Part shown: positions 11,799 to 21,944 of the stretch, in pieces
How the letters are laid out: every line of letters begins with the position of its first letter
Position numbering within the stretch: position 1 is the first letter of the stretch
Source of the DNA: an uncultured Pelagibacteraceae bacterium
GTDB lineage: Bacteria > Pseudomonadota > Alphaproteobacteria > Pelagibacterales > Pelagibacteraceae
Assembly (NCBI GenBank): GCA_902613065.1
Contig: CACMFU010000002.1
Span: forward strand, 1-64,000
DNA: 64,000 nt
Reading direction: 5' to 3'
Position numbers and translations under genes: made by a program
Notes under the pieces: model-generated
The model's input: the letters and a program-made list of their open reading frames with translations, nothing else
Databases searched by the model: none
Told to the model about the DNA's origin: nothing

Positions 11799-13058
11799 TT
11801 AATTGATACCTATTTTCTCCATATTGTTCATATATGGTCTTAGTTTTTCAGGAATAATTATTGAACCATCCTCAGTTTGATAATTTTCTAATATCGCAAT
11901 TAAAGTTCTACCAACGGCAAGTCCGCTCCCATTTAAAGTACCAACAAATTCATTTTCGTTATTATTATTTTTATATCTAGCTTTCATTCTTTTAGCCTGA
12001 AATGTTCCACATGAAGAACAGCTTGATATTTCTCTATATTTATTTTCAGATGGAAGCCAAACCTCTATGTCATAAGTTTTTTCTGCACTAAAACCCATAT
12101 CACCAGTGCTTAAAATAATTTTCCTGTAAGGTAATTGTAAATCATCTAAAATTTTAGTTGCACAATTAGTCATTCTCTCTAGTTCCTCAATACATTTGTT
12201 ATTTTCTACAATACTGACTAATTCAACTTTATAAAATTGATGTTGTCTAATCATGCCCTTGGTATCTTTACCATAACTTCCTGCTTCTTTTCTAAAACAA
12301 GGTGTTGATGCAACTAATCTCATTGGCAAAGATTTTAGATTTAATATCTGATTTTTAACCATATTAGTTAATATTACTTCTGCAGTAGGGATTAAAAACT
12401 TTCTATCATTTTTATCATCAAACTTAATTTCGAATTGATCATTTTCAAATTTGGGCAATTGACCAGTTCCAAACATAGTGTTGTCTGTAGCCATTAAAGG
12501 TGGAGAGATTTCAGTGTAGCCATTATTATTGACATGTGTATCAATCATAAAATTAGAAATTGCTCTTTCTAATGATGCTAATTTGTCTTTAACAAAAACA
12601 AATCTTGATCCAGTTGTTTTTGTTGCTAAATCAAAATCTAACATATTTAGTTTTTCACCAATTTCATAATGAGATTTTGGTTTAAAATTCATTTCTTTAA
12701 TTTCACCAGATTTTACAACCTCTTTATTGCTATTTTCATCCTTACCTACGGGGACATCATTCAATGGTAAATTAGGAATATTACTTAATATCTGATCAAG
12801 TTGGTCTTTAACATTTTTTTGATTTTTACTTAAATCATCTATTTTATTTGAAATTTCTTTTGACTTTTCAAAAAGGGTTTCATCTTTAGATTTAGAAATA
12901 GATTTTTTTTCCATTTCTAATTTTTCTTTTTCTTGAATTAATTTTCTATTTTCTTCATCAAGATTTAATATTTGGTCAAAGTCTACATCAACGTTTCGAT
13001 TTTTAATTGTATTTTTAAAATTATCGATATCTTTTCTAATATCCTTAATATTGTGCAT
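11799..13058 (-). CDS. serS: seryl-tRNA synthetase
   Basis: 419 aa; class II motifs, CFRKEAGSYGKDTKGMIRQHQF. Confidence 0.97.
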   Translation of the reverse strand: MHNIKDIRKDIDNFKNTIKNRNVDVDFDQILNLDEENRKLIQEKEKLEMEKKSISKSKDETLFEKSKEISNKIDDLSKNQKNVKDQLDQILSNIPNLPLNDVPVGKDENSNKEVVKSGEIKEMNFKPKSHYEIGEKLNMLDFDLATKTTGSRFVFVKDKLASLERAISNFMIDTHVNNNGYTEISPPLMATDNTMFGTGQLPKFENDQFEIKFDDKNDRKFLIPTAEVILTNMVKNQILNLKSLPMRLVASTPCFRKEAGSYGKDTKGMIRQHQFYKVELVSIVENNKCIEELERMTNCATKILDDLQLPYRKIILSTGDMGFSAEKTYDIEVWLPSENKYREISSCSSCGTFQAKRMKARYKNNNNENEFVGTLNGSGLAVGRTLIAILENYQTEDGSIIIPEKLRPYMNNMEKIGIN

Positions 13059-13818
13059 TTCTCTCTTGAGCTTTCTTTTCGATAATATTTACAGAAAAAA
13101 TTGATAATTCATATAAAATTAACAAAGGTATTGCTAAACCTATTTGCGTAATTGGATCTGGTGGAGTTAATATTGCAGCAGCAGCAAATATTATTACAAC
13201 AAAATATTTTCTTCTTTCTCTTAAATAAGTTGAATTTACAACTCCTATTCTTGCAAGCAAACTTAATACAACTGGTAGCTGAAAACTTAATCCAAATGCA
13301 AAAATTAACTTCATCACAAGAGATAAGTATTCATTTACTTTAGCTTCTAACTGAATCGGTAAGCTAGTCCCAAGTCCCGCACTTTCAAATGATAAAAAGA
13401 ATTTAAATGCTAGTGGCATAATTAGATAATAAACAAGCATACCTCCTAGTAAAAAAAGTATTGGTGTAATTACTAAGTAAGGCATAATTGCTTTCTTTTC
13501 ATGTGTGTATAATCCTGGTGCAATAAATTTCCAAATTTGAATAAGGATATATGGACTGGTCACAAAGAAAGCAGCAAAAAAAGAAACTTTAAGATATGTT
13601 AAAAATGTTTCTTGAAGTGCGGTAAAGATTAATCTTCTATCAACATTATCATTCTTGACAGCATTAGCGTAAGGTTCAACTAAAAATCCATATATGTATT
13701 CAGAAAAATAGTAACAAACTACAAATAATACTGCTAAGAAGATAAATGAATGTATTAGTCTTTGTCTTAATTCGGTAAGATGACTTATAAAACCTGTTTC
13801 TTTTTTTTTAGCTGTCAT
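13045..13818 (-). CDS. tatC: Sec-independent translocase TatC
   Basis: 257 aa; SHLTELRQRLIHS, multi-TM, LTPPDPITQI. Confidence 0.97.
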   Translation of the reverse strand: MTAKKKETGFISHLTELRQRLIHSFIFLAVLFVVCYYFSEYIYGFLVEPYANAVKNDNVDRRLIFTALQETFLTYLKVSFFAAFFVTSPYILIQIWKFIAPGLYTHEKKAIMPYLVITPILFLLGGMLVYYLIMPLAFKFFLSFESAGLGTSLPIQLEAKVNEYLSLVMKLIFAFGLSFQLPVVLSLLARIGVVNSTYLRERRKYFVVIIFAAAAILTPPDPITQIGLAIPLLILYELSIFSVNIIEKKAQERNAQY

Positions 13819-14044
13819 CTTTAGGCTTGTCCTCTTTCATAATTTCAGTGTTTTTTTTTAATTCTTCTTTAATTGAAACATCCGTTATTTCTGTAACTTG
13901 ATTTTGAACATCTGAAAAATATCTCTTAGCAGAACCTATCCATGATCCAACTTTTTTTAACATTACAGGAAAGTCTTTTGGTCCTACAACTATTATTGCA
14001 ATAGATACTATTATTAATATTTCAAACCAGCCGATCTGTGGCAT
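13808..14044 (-). CDS. tatB: Sec-independent translocase TatB
   Basis: 78 aa; IGWFEILIIVSIAIIVVGPKDFP; between tatA and tatC. Confidence 0.92.
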   Translation of the reverse strand: MPQIGWFEILIIVSIAIIVVGPKDFPVMLKKVGSWIGSAKRYFSDVQNQVTEITDVSIKEELKKNTEIMKEDKPKDDS

Positions 14045-14047
14045 TGA

Positions 14048-14245
14048 TTACTCTTTTTTGTCTGAGTCTTGATTTTCAGATATATTTTTTGGTTGGCTAT
14101 CTTCTGTAGCATCTGTAGCCATACCCTTTTTAAAACTTTTAATTCCTTTAGCAACATCACCCATTAAACTAGAGATTTTACCTCTACCAAAAAGTAATAC
14201 TACTAAAATTACTACAATTGCAATTTGCCAAAATCCTATACTCAT
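14048..14245 (-). CDS. tatA: Sec-independent translocase TatA
   Basis: 65 aa; single TM + [26 protein letters not shown]. Confidence 0.95.
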   Translation of the reverse strand: MSIGFWQIAIVVILVVLLFGRGKISSLMGDVAKGIKSFKKGMATDATEDSQPKNISENQDSDKKE

Positions 14246-14287
14246 AATTACTTATAACCTTATAATTTTAGTTTTAAAACTATTTTT

Positions 14288-14980
14288 TTATTTATCGTTA
14301 TCGGTATTAAGAGTGCTATTAAGCATCTCATCTATATCAGAGTATATATTTTCCTTTTTATCCTCTTGTTTTTCTTTATAGAATTTGCCTGTTCCAAATA
14401 TAGACGCATCTACACTAGATGTATCAATAAGACCTGCGGTTCCTAATTCATCAACGGTTGGAAGATCTGACAATTTTTGGAGATTGAAATGACTTAAAAA
14501 GTCATCTGTTGTTCCATATTGAATAGGTTTACCAGGGGCATCTTTTCGACCTTGAGGTCTAACCCAGTTCAATTCCATCAATATCTCAAGTGTATTATTT
14601 CCAAACGCAACTCCACGAATTTCTTCTATTTCAGCTCTAGTGACTGGTTGATGATAAACAATAATTGCAAGTGTTTCTATCGCAGCCTTTGATAATTTTT
14701 TTTCAACAGTTTTTTGTTGAGACATTAATGAGGATAAATTTGGTGAAGTTCTAAAAGACCATTTATTGGATATACATACTAAATTTATTCCACGATCAGA
14801 ATAAAAATTCTGAAGTTTTAGTAAAGATTTTTCAACATCTGTCTTTTTTGAAATTTTATTTTCAATAGTTTCAATATTTAAAGGCTCTGCTGCTGCAAAA
14901 ACAATAGCTTCTATTTCTTTATCAACATCACTTAATTTAGATGGAAATGATACAACATTATTTTTTTTTAATTTATTCAT
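14288..14980 (-). CDS. scpB: segregation and condensation protein B
   Basis: 230 aa; ALETLAIIVYHQPVTRAEIEEIRGV motif; adjacent to scpA. Confidence 0.95.
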   Translation of the reverse strand: MNKLKKNNVVSFPSKLSDVDKEIEAIVFAAAEPLNIETIENKISKKTDVEKSLLKLQNFYSDRGINLVCISNKWSFRTSPNLSSLMSQQKTVEKKLSKAAIETLAIIVYHQPVTRAEIEEIRGVAFGNNTLEILMELNWVRPQGRKDAPGKPIQYGTTDDFLSHFNLQKLSDLPTVDELGTAGLIDTSSVDASIFGTGKFYKEKQEDKKENIYSDIDEMLNSTLNTDNDK

Positions 14981-15711
14981 TAGATTTTTTTAATATATAT
15001 ATCCTCAAATAAATTATCTTGTTTAATAGATATATTGCCTTCTTTTGCAAGCTCTAAAGATCCAGCAAAAATTCCTGCATTACCTGTCTTACTTAAAGTT
15101 TTAGAATTTCTAAAATTTTTTGGTATTAGATCAGTCATATTTTTCCAATCATTTAAATTATTGTAAAACTCTTTTATGACTTTAATACCCTCTTCAGTAG
15201 TAAATACTGGTAGTTTTGGAATATTCATTCTCTGAAAATCTTTTGTCATTACGATATTTGAATACGTTTTTAATAATTCAAACAATGTTAATGAATATTG
15301 AGAATTATAAATTGATCTCATTCCACTTTTTGAACCTCTCATAAAAATATCTTTGCCTAATCTTTTTCTGCTCAACATCTGAGAAGACAATAATCTTATT
15401 AATTCTAGTTTTTTAAGTTGGAGCTTTAATTTCTCTGCTACTTCAAGAGCTTTAAATTCCTCTTCTTCTGTTTCTGGTAATAGTAGTTTAGATTTAAGAT
15501 AAGTTAACCAAGTAGCCATTAGCAAATATTCTGAGGCTAATTCTAAATTTAAATTTTCAGTTTTTGTTATAAAATCATGAAATTGATCTGCTAATTTTGT
15601 GATTGATATATTTTCCAAATCAACTTTTTGTGATTTTGCCAAATCTAAAAGTATTTCTAATGATCCAGAGTAATTACTAAGATCAACATTAAATTCTAAA
15701 GAATCACTCAT
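14980..15711 (-). CDS. scpA: segregation and condensation protein A
   Basis: 243 aa; YSGSLEILLDLAKSQKVDLENISI, EYLLMATWLTYLKSKLLLP. Confidence 0.95.
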   Translation of the reverse strand: MSDSLEFNVDLSNYSGSLEILLDLAKSQKVDLENISITKLADQFHDFITKTENLNLELASEYLLMATWLTYLKSKLLLPETEEEEFKALEVAEKLKLQLKKLELIRLLSSQMLSRKRLGKDIFMRGSKSGMRSIYNSQYSLTLFELLKTYSNIVMTKDFQRMNIPKLPVFTTEEGIKVIKEFYNNLNDWKNMTDLIPKNFRNSKTLSKTGNAGIFAGSLELAKEGNISIKQDNLFEDIYIKKI

Positions 15712-15721
15712 GGATTTAAAT

Positions 15722-16672
15722 TTAACTTATTATTTGAATTAATTTAGAAGTTTTTTTTACAATAAAATCATCGATATAAGGTGAATTTTGACCTACCACA
15801 TTCATTTCGCTCATTTTTCCATTGCAATGAAGCACCAAATTACAACCTGCACGAAAAGATTTAATAACGTTATTTTTTAAATTACCTTTAAGAGCACCCA
15901 TTGAAATATCATCTGACATTAATATTCCCTTGAATGATATTTCTCTTCTAATCATTTTTATGATTTTTTTAGAATGTGATACGTTATTTATCGGATCAAG
16001 TTTCTTAAACAACAAGTGACCGGTCATACCTAAAACAGATTTTTTTGTGGTAAATGGAAAAAAATCATATTTTTTAAGATACTTTAGATCTTTGTCTATA
16101 ACTGGTAATTTATAATGACTATCAACTTTAGCTAAACCATGACCTGGAAGATGTTTAATTACTGTACCAACCCTATTTTCGTGAAATTTTTCGATAGATA
16201 TATCGCCAATTTTAGACAGAGTTTTTTTATCATTTGAATAGGATCGATCACCTATAATTTTATGAGACTTATTTCGTCTTAAATCCAATACGGGAACTGT
16301 ATTAATATTAATACCAATAAGTCTTAACAAATAGGATATTTGCTTAACATAAACATTGAAATAAATATCAAATTTTTTTCTATCTTTTGAATATAAATCA
16401 CCAAAATATTTTGCACTAAAAATGGAATTATCTATGAATTTTCTTAATCTACTTACTCTTCCACCTTCTTCATCAATTAGAATTGGATAATTAGAGTTTT
16501 TAAATATTTTTTTAATCGAACCAGTTAATTTTTGAACTTGATTGATTGTTTTTATATTTCTTGAAAAAAGGATTATTCCCCATGGCTTATATTTTTTTAA
16601 AAAACTTACTTCACTTTTTTTTAAATTATGTCCACTAATGCCACATATAAAAGCTCTAGTTCTTTTAATCAT
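15722..16672 (-). CDS. nagZ: beta-N-acetylhexosaminidase (GH3)
   Basis: 316 aa; LIDEEGGRVSRL, KHLPGHGLAKVDSH, MSDDISMGAL. Confidence 0.93.
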   Translation of the reverse strand: MIKRTRAFICGISGHNLKKSEVSFLKKYKPWGIILFSRNIKTINQVQKLTGSIKKIFKNSNYPILIDEEGGRVSRLRKFIDNSIFSAKYFGDLYSKDRKKFDIYFNVYVKQISYLLRLIGININTVPVLDLRRNKSHKIIGDRSYSNDKKTLSKIGDISIEKFHENRVGTVIKHLPGHGLAKVDSHYKLPVIDKDLKYLKKYDFFPFTTKKSVLGMTGHLLFKKLDPINNVSHSKKIIKMIRREISFKGILMSDDISMGALKGNLKNNVIKSFRAGCNLVLHCNGKMSEMNVVGQNSPYIDDFIVKKTSKLIQIIS

Positions 16673-16922
16673 TATATAACAATTCCCAAAAAGAATATTT
16701 TTTTGTGTTTTTATTTTTGTATTCTACATATTCAATAATGTTGTCCGTGTCATTTTTAAGAATAAATAGATTATTTTCGTTAGATGATATTTTTTCATCA
16801 ATACTTGAAACTGCTCTATATGATTTTTTATAATTATCGTCTGAAAAATAATATCTTAGAGTAAAAAATAGAAAGAAAAATATAATTATTAAATAAAATA
16901 GATATTTGAGCTCTTTTAGCAT
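16665..16922 (-). CDS. hypothetical single-TM protein at the usual SPOR-protein position between argS and nagZ
   Basis: 85 aa, N-terminal TM; overlaps both neighbours; no SPOR domain visible. Confidence 0.7.
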   Translation of the reverse strand: MLKELKYLFYLIIIFFFLFFTLRYYFSDDNYKKSYRAVSSIDEKISSNENNLFILKNDTDNIIEYVEYKNKNTKKYSFWELLYND

Positions 16923-18652
16923 TACATTTTTTCAGGTGTATCAACACCTATAATATCCATTCCAGTTTTAATTGTTTTTGCAATAGATTTTAAAAATATT
17001 AGTTTTTCTATATTTATTGTTTTATCATCATTGATAAATCTTTTTTCAACATCATCTTTTCCCATATTCCAATAGGAATGAAACTGAGATGATAACTCAT
17101 ATAAATATACAGGGATTCTATGAGGTTCTAGTTTTTTAGTGGAAATTTCTACACATTTAGGCCATTCAGATATTTTTTTAAAAATTTCAATTTCTTCATT
17201 ATTAAATTGCATATTATTATTTTCATTATCAATCTTGTCATCAATATTTTTATTTATATTTCTAAAAACCGATGAAATTCTAGCATAACAATATTGAACA
17301 TAATAAAGCGGATTGTCTTTAGATTTTTCTTTTACTTTTGTAAAATCAAAATCTAATTCAGCATCATTACTTCTACTTAGCATAATAAATCTTGTTGCAT
17401 CTTTTCCAACCTCAGAAATTAAATCTTCAACGGTAATGTAATCACCTTTTCTTTTAGACATTTTAAAAGGTTTGCCATCTTTTATTAACTTAACAAGTTG
17501 GCTTACTTTACAAATTAATTTATTTTTTTCTCCAGATAATGCTTCAACAACAGATGTAATTCTTTTTATATAACCCGCGTGATCCGCTCCTAAAATATTT
17601 ATTAATTTATCAAAGTTTCTGTTTAGTTTTGTATTATGATACGCAACATCTCCAGCAAAATAAGTCCATGTGTTGTCAGATTTTTGTAATGCCCTATCCT
17701 TATCATCCCCAAAATCTGTTGATCTAAAAAGTAATTGATCTCTTTCTACCCAATTAGTTGTGTCTTCTCCTTCGGGAGCTTTGATTTTTCCTATATATAC
17801 AAATTTATCTTTTTTAAGTTTCTCAATAACCTTATCAACCTCTTTATTTTCAACTATTTCAGTCTCACTCGTAAAATTATCATGAATAATTCCCAAATTA
17901 TTTAAATTAGTCTTAATGAGTTTAAGTGACTCTGTAATTGCTAATTTAGTAAGTGTTAACTTTATTTTTTCATAATCATCAAATTGTAAATCTTTATTAT
18001 TATCTATAATATGTTGGGCTATATCTTTGATGTATTCTCCTGGATATAAATCATCCTCATTTACTGGAAACGTTTGATTATCTAATTTTTCTTTTATTCT
18101 CAAATATACAGATCTAGTAAAATGTAAAATTTGATTACCATGATCATTTACATAATATTCTTTTACAACTTCTTGATTGTTAAATTTTAACAAATTAGAG
18201 ATAACATCACCTAGAATAGCACCTCTACAATGACCAACGTGTAATGGTCCAGTAGGATTTGCAGACACGAATTCAATTAAATGCTTCTTTTTAGAGCCAT
18301 TAAGAGCTGCACCAAAATTATTAAGGTTATTTATATTTAAGAGAAATGAAGTCCAAAACTCTTTTTTTAAAATAATATTTATAAATCCAGGCTTTGCTAT
18401 TTCTATCTTCTCAATATTATTATCGTCTTTAAAAATAATATCTTTTAATTTTTCAGCAATTTTAATTGGTGGTTCATTATTTGTTTTAGATAAAACCATT
18501 GCAACATTAGTTGACAGATCGCACTTAAATTTTTTAGGAGGTATGTCTACGTTTATACCAGATAAACTTTCAGGTAATAAAATTAGCTTTTCTTCACTTG
18601 CTAATTTAATTTTATCTAAAATTTTATTTAGGTATTCCTCAAATATATTCAT
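16922..18652 (-). CDS. argS: arginyl-tRNA synthetase
   Basis: 576 aa; EFVSANPTGPLHVGHCRGAILGD, KMSKRKGD-like motif. Confidence 0.97.
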   Translation of the reverse strand: MNIFEEYLNKILDKIKLASEEKLILLPESLSGINVDIPPKKFKCDLSTNVAMVLSKTNNEPPIKIAEKLKDIIFKDDNNIEKIEIAKPGFINIILKKEFWTSFLLNINNLNNFGAALNGSKKKHLIEFVSANPTGPLHVGHCRGAILGDVISNLLKFNNQEVVKEYYVNDHGNQILHFTRSVYLRIKEKLDNQTFPVNEDDLYPGEYIKDIAQHIIDNNKDLQFDDYEKIKLTLTKLAITESLKLIKTNLNNLGIIHDNFTSETEIVENKEVDKVIEKLKKDKFVYIGKIKAPEGEDTTNWVERDQLLFRSTDFGDDKDRALQKSDNTWTYFAGDVAYHNTKLNRNFDKLINILGADHAGYIKRITSVVEALSGEKNKLICKVSQLVKLIKDGKPFKMSKRKGDYITVEDLISEVGKDATRFIMLSRSNDAELDFDFTKVKEKSKDNPLYYVQYCYARISSVFRNINKNIDDKIDNENNNMQFNNEEIEIFKKISEWPKCVEISTKKLEPHRIPVYLYELSSQFHSYWNMGKDDVEKRFINDDKTINIEKLIFLKSIAKTIKTGMDIIGVDTPEKM

Positions 18653-19767
18653 TTTGATGCTCTATATAATTGTATGGCGTACCTATCAGTCATACCAGAA
18701 ATATAATCAGATATAGCTCTTTCTTTGTTAGTTTTTAAATATTTAGTTTTAATGTACTTTTTTGGTTTTTTGTTAATTACATTAAAAAGCTTTTTAATTA
18801 TCTTTTTTCCTTCGTTATTTTTTTTTAGCACATCTTTATTATTGTACATAGTTATTCTAAGGAAATCTCTAATCTCATTTATAGTTATTTTTAATTTGTT
18901 GGAAAAATCAACAATTTGATTTTTTTTATTTGATACATCTTTTTTTGTAGATATTTTATTCACTAAAATGTTTCTTGTCGTTGTTTTTATTAAGTCTTGA
19001 ACCATTAAATTTATAGAGTCTCTTATAGTTTGATATACAAGAATATCATTATTTTCACTCTTTAATTTATTTTTATATGATTTTAAAATTTCATCAAAAA
19101 AAGAGATTTGTTTAAGATCGTTTAACTTAAACAATTTAGCTTTTATTCCATCTTGAATATCATGGTTATTGTATGCAACGTCATCGGATATAGATGCAAT
19201 TTGAGCCTCCAGTGAGGAGTTTTTTGAAAAATTAATTTTATTTTTTAAATTTTTCAAACCAATTAAATTATTGATTTTGACTAGCTTTGTTACCGGACCA
19301 TTATGTTTAATAAGTCCATCTAATGTTTCTAATGTTAAATTAAGACCTTCAAATTTGAAATATTTATTTTCAATGAACATTACTATCCTAAGTGTTTGAA
19401 GGTTGTGGTCAAATCCCCCATATTCATACATACATTCATTTAGGGACTCTTCTCCCGCATGACCAAAAGGGGTATGACCTAAATCATGAGCTAAACTTAA
19501 TGTTTCAGCTAAATCATCATTTAAACCTAAGTATTTAGCAATTGTTCTAGCAATTTGTGAAACTTCAATGGAATGCGTGATTCTGGTTCTATAATGATCT
19601 CCTTCAGTATTCACAAATACCTGAGTTTTGTGCTTCAATCTTCTAAAAGAGGTAGAATGAATTATTCTATCTCTATCTCTTTGAAAAGGTGATCTGAAAT
19701 GATTGCTCGCTTCTTTGAACAGTCTACCTTTTGAAGCAAATGTTCCTAATTTTGAGTAATTTTTCAT
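18649..19767 (-). CDS. dgt: deoxyguanosinetriphosphate triphosphohydrolase-like protein (HD domain)
   Basis: 372 aa; RTRITHSIEVSQIARTIA, HDLGHTPFGHAGE. Confidence 0.93.
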   Translation of the reverse strand: MKNYSKLGTFASKGRLFKEASNHFRSPFQRDRDRIIHSTSFRRLKHKTQVFVNTEGDHYRTRITHSIEVSQIARTIAKYLGLNDDLAETLSLAHDLGHTPFGHAGEESLNECMYEYGGFDHNLQTLRIVMFIENKYFKFEGLNLTLETLDGLIKHNGPVTKLVKINNLIGLKNLKNKINFSKNSSLEAQIASISDDVAYNNHDIQDGIKAKLFKLNDLKQISFFDEILKSYKNKLKSENNDILVYQTIRDSINLMVQDLIKTTTRNILVNKISTKKDVSNKKNQIVDFSNKLKITINEIRDFLRITMYNNKDVLKKNNEGKKIIKKLFNVINKKPKKYIKTKYLKTNKERAISDYISGMTDRYAIQLYRASK

Positions 19768-19817
19768 TCTTTAAAAATGGCAAAATATTATTATATTGTT
19801 TTTATCAATGTTTAATT

Positions 19818-20135
19818 ATGATTAAAGAAATTAAATTTACAGATAATGCTATAAAGCAGATAAACCATCTTCTATCATCAAAAGATAAAGGGTCATTTTT
19901 TAGAATCGCCATTAAAGGTGGTGGATGCTCTGGATTTCAATATGATTTCTCATTTGATAACTCTGCTAATGATGATGATCTACAACAAGACAATATTCTT
20001 ATCGACAAAACATCGGCTGATTTACTAAAAGGATCTGAAGTTGATTTTGTAAAAGAATTGATCGGAGATTCTTTTAAAATAAACAACCCACAAAGTAAAT
20101 CTTCTTGTGGTTGTGGCGTATCTTTCTCGCTTTAA
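19818..20135 (+). CDS. erpA: iron-sulfur cluster insertion protein ErpA/HesB family
   Basis: Start chosen at 19818 (MIKEIKFTDNA); conserved GGGCSGFQYDF and SCGCGVSF cysteines. Confidence 0.92.
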   Translation: MIKEIKFTDNAIKQINHLLSSKDKGSFFRIAIKGGGCSGFQYDFSFDNSANDDDLQQDNILIDKTSADLLKGSEVDFVKELIGDSFKINNPQSKSSCGCGVSFSL

Positions 20136-20911
20136 TGATAATTAGTTCCTGGAATGTTAACTCTGTAAGAGCAAGAATTGAAAATATTAAAGAGTATCTA
20201 AAAAAATATTCACCAGATATTTTAATGATGCAAGAGATCAAAGCTCAAGATGAAAACTATCCTTACGAAGACTTTGAAAAATCAAATTACCAAAATTATG
20301 TATTTGGTCAAAAATCATATAATGGGGTTGCAATAATTTCTAAAAAAAAATTAGACAAAATTGAAAAAGATATTTTTAAAGATAAAAATAAACAATCAAG
20401 AATTATTACAGCAGATATAAAACATAAATCAAAAACAATTAAATTAATAAATATATACACACCCAATGGAAATCCAGTTGATACGGAAAAATATACTTAC
20501 AAATTATATTGGCTAGAAAATTTAATTAAGAAATTAAAAGCTTATTTAAAAAAAAAAGAGAATATAATTATTGGTGGTGATTTTAATATAATTCCTTCAG
20601 CTGAAGATGTTCATAATCCTAAAGGATATGAAAATGATGCATTGTTTAGACTAGAGATAAGAAAAAAATTAAGGGAATTATTAAGTTTAGGTTTTCATGA
20701 TGCATATAGATATGTTCATCCTGACAAAGAAGGATATACGTTTTGGGATTATACAAGCGCTGCATGGCAAAAAAATAATGGCATGAGAATTGATCATTTC
20801 TTAGTTTCAAACTCAATTATAAATCTTGTGAAAGATGTAAAAATTAATAAATTTCCTCGTGGCAGACAAAAACCTTCGGATCACACACCAATTGAAATTG
20901 AATTAACTTAA
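20135..20911 (+). CDS. xthA: exodeoxyribonuclease III
   Basis: Start chosen at 20135 (MIISSWNVNSVRARIEN); MMQEIKAQD, GGDFNI, SDHTPIE; TAATG overlap with erpA stop. Confidence 0.94.
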   Translation: MIISSWNVNSVRARIENIKEYLKKYSPDILMMQEIKAQDENYPYEDFEKSNYQNYVFGQKSYNGVAIISKKKLDKIEKDIFKDKNKQSRIITADIKHKSKTIKLINIYTPNGNPVDTEKYTYKLYWLENLIKKLKAYLKKKENIIIGGDFNIIPSAEDVHNPKGYENDALFRLEIRKKLRELLSLGFHDAYRYVHPDKEGYTFWDYTSAAWQKNNGMRIDHFLVSNSIINLVKDVKINKFPRGRQKPSDHTPIEIELT

Positions 20912-21901
20912 AGATTTTATTTTATTAACAAGTTCCTCATTAATATTTCTAGGTCCAGTATCTAATCTGTTTTTGTGACGTCTTTCACCTGGTAATCTAA
21001 CCTCTCCCATTGATTTCATTTTCTCAAAGAATTTATTTGAATGACTATCCCAATTAGAATTTGATAATTTGTCAGGAGATATAGCTAAAATAAACTCTCC
21101 ACCACTTGGTGGTCCACCATCATTTGTATCCTTCTCAGCCGTCTCATAACTAAAATTATCACCTACTAAGGCTCCAGCAAGTAATTCAACCATCATTGCT
21201 ATTCCTGAGCCTTTATAGCCGCCAAATGGCAACAAAACTCCACCATCTGCTATTTCACCAGGATCTGTTGTTTCTTTTCCATCTTTATTTAAACCGGTTC
21301 CAATTGGAACCTTGTGCCCTTCCCTTTTTGCAACTTGAACTTCTCCCATTGCCATTGATGCAGTAGCCATATCATAAACTACAGGTGGTTTATTTTTTCT
21401 TGGCCAAGCAAATGAAATTGGGTTTGTTCCAAATAAAGGTTTAATTGCTCCTGCTGGTGCAACTGCTGGCTTGTATGATGTACAGGCAAAAGCAACAAGT
21501 CCTTGCTCTGCTATTGCTTCAGTCTCAGGCCACATAGCAGCCATATGATGAGAATTAGTAATTGCTAAAACCGCTACTCCATTTTCTTTTGCAGCTTTTA
21601 CGAGTTCTGGTATTCCATATTTTAAAACCATTGGGGCAAGACTATTTTTTCCATCTGCTTTAACAACACTTGGGGTTAATTTTGAAATCACTGGTCTAGC
21701 CTTACCATTAATTTTTCCGCTTTTTAAACCAGATACATAAGCGGGTAATCTAAATAGACCATGAGATAATGATCCATCTCTTTCAGCATTTTTGATTAAA
21801 GTAGATAAAGTATCTGCTGTTTCTTCATCGCATCCGTTAGCTATTAATGTTTTTTTAGCTAAATGAAAAATTTCTTCTAAACTTAAAGGAACGGTTGCCA
21901 T
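20903..21901 (-). CDS. malate/L-lactate dehydrogenase family oxidoreductase (Ldh2-type)
   Basis: 332 aa; SHGLFRLPAYV, NSHHMAAMWPETE, GTNPISFAWPR, LPFGGYKGSGIAMMVELLAG. Confidence 0.92.
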   Translation of the reverse strand: MATVPLSLEEIFHLAKKTLIANGCDEETADTLSTLIKNAERDGSLSHGLFRLPAYVSGLKSGKINGKARPVISKLTPSVVKADGKNSLAPMVLKYGIPELVKAAKENGVAVLAITNSHHMAAMWPETEAIAEQGLVAFACTSYKPAVAPAGAIKPLFGTNPISFAWPRKNKPPVVYDMATASMAMGEVQVAKREGHKVPIGTGLNKDGKETTDPGEIADGGVLLPFGGYKGSGIAMMVELLAGALVGDNFSYETAEKDTNDGGPPSGGEFILAISPDKLSNSNWDSHSNKFFEKMKSMGEVRLPGERRHKNRLDTGPRNINEELVNKIKSLS

Positions 21902-21944
21902 AAATAATATTAGATATTATTTACGGCAAAAGTTCAATTTTTAA

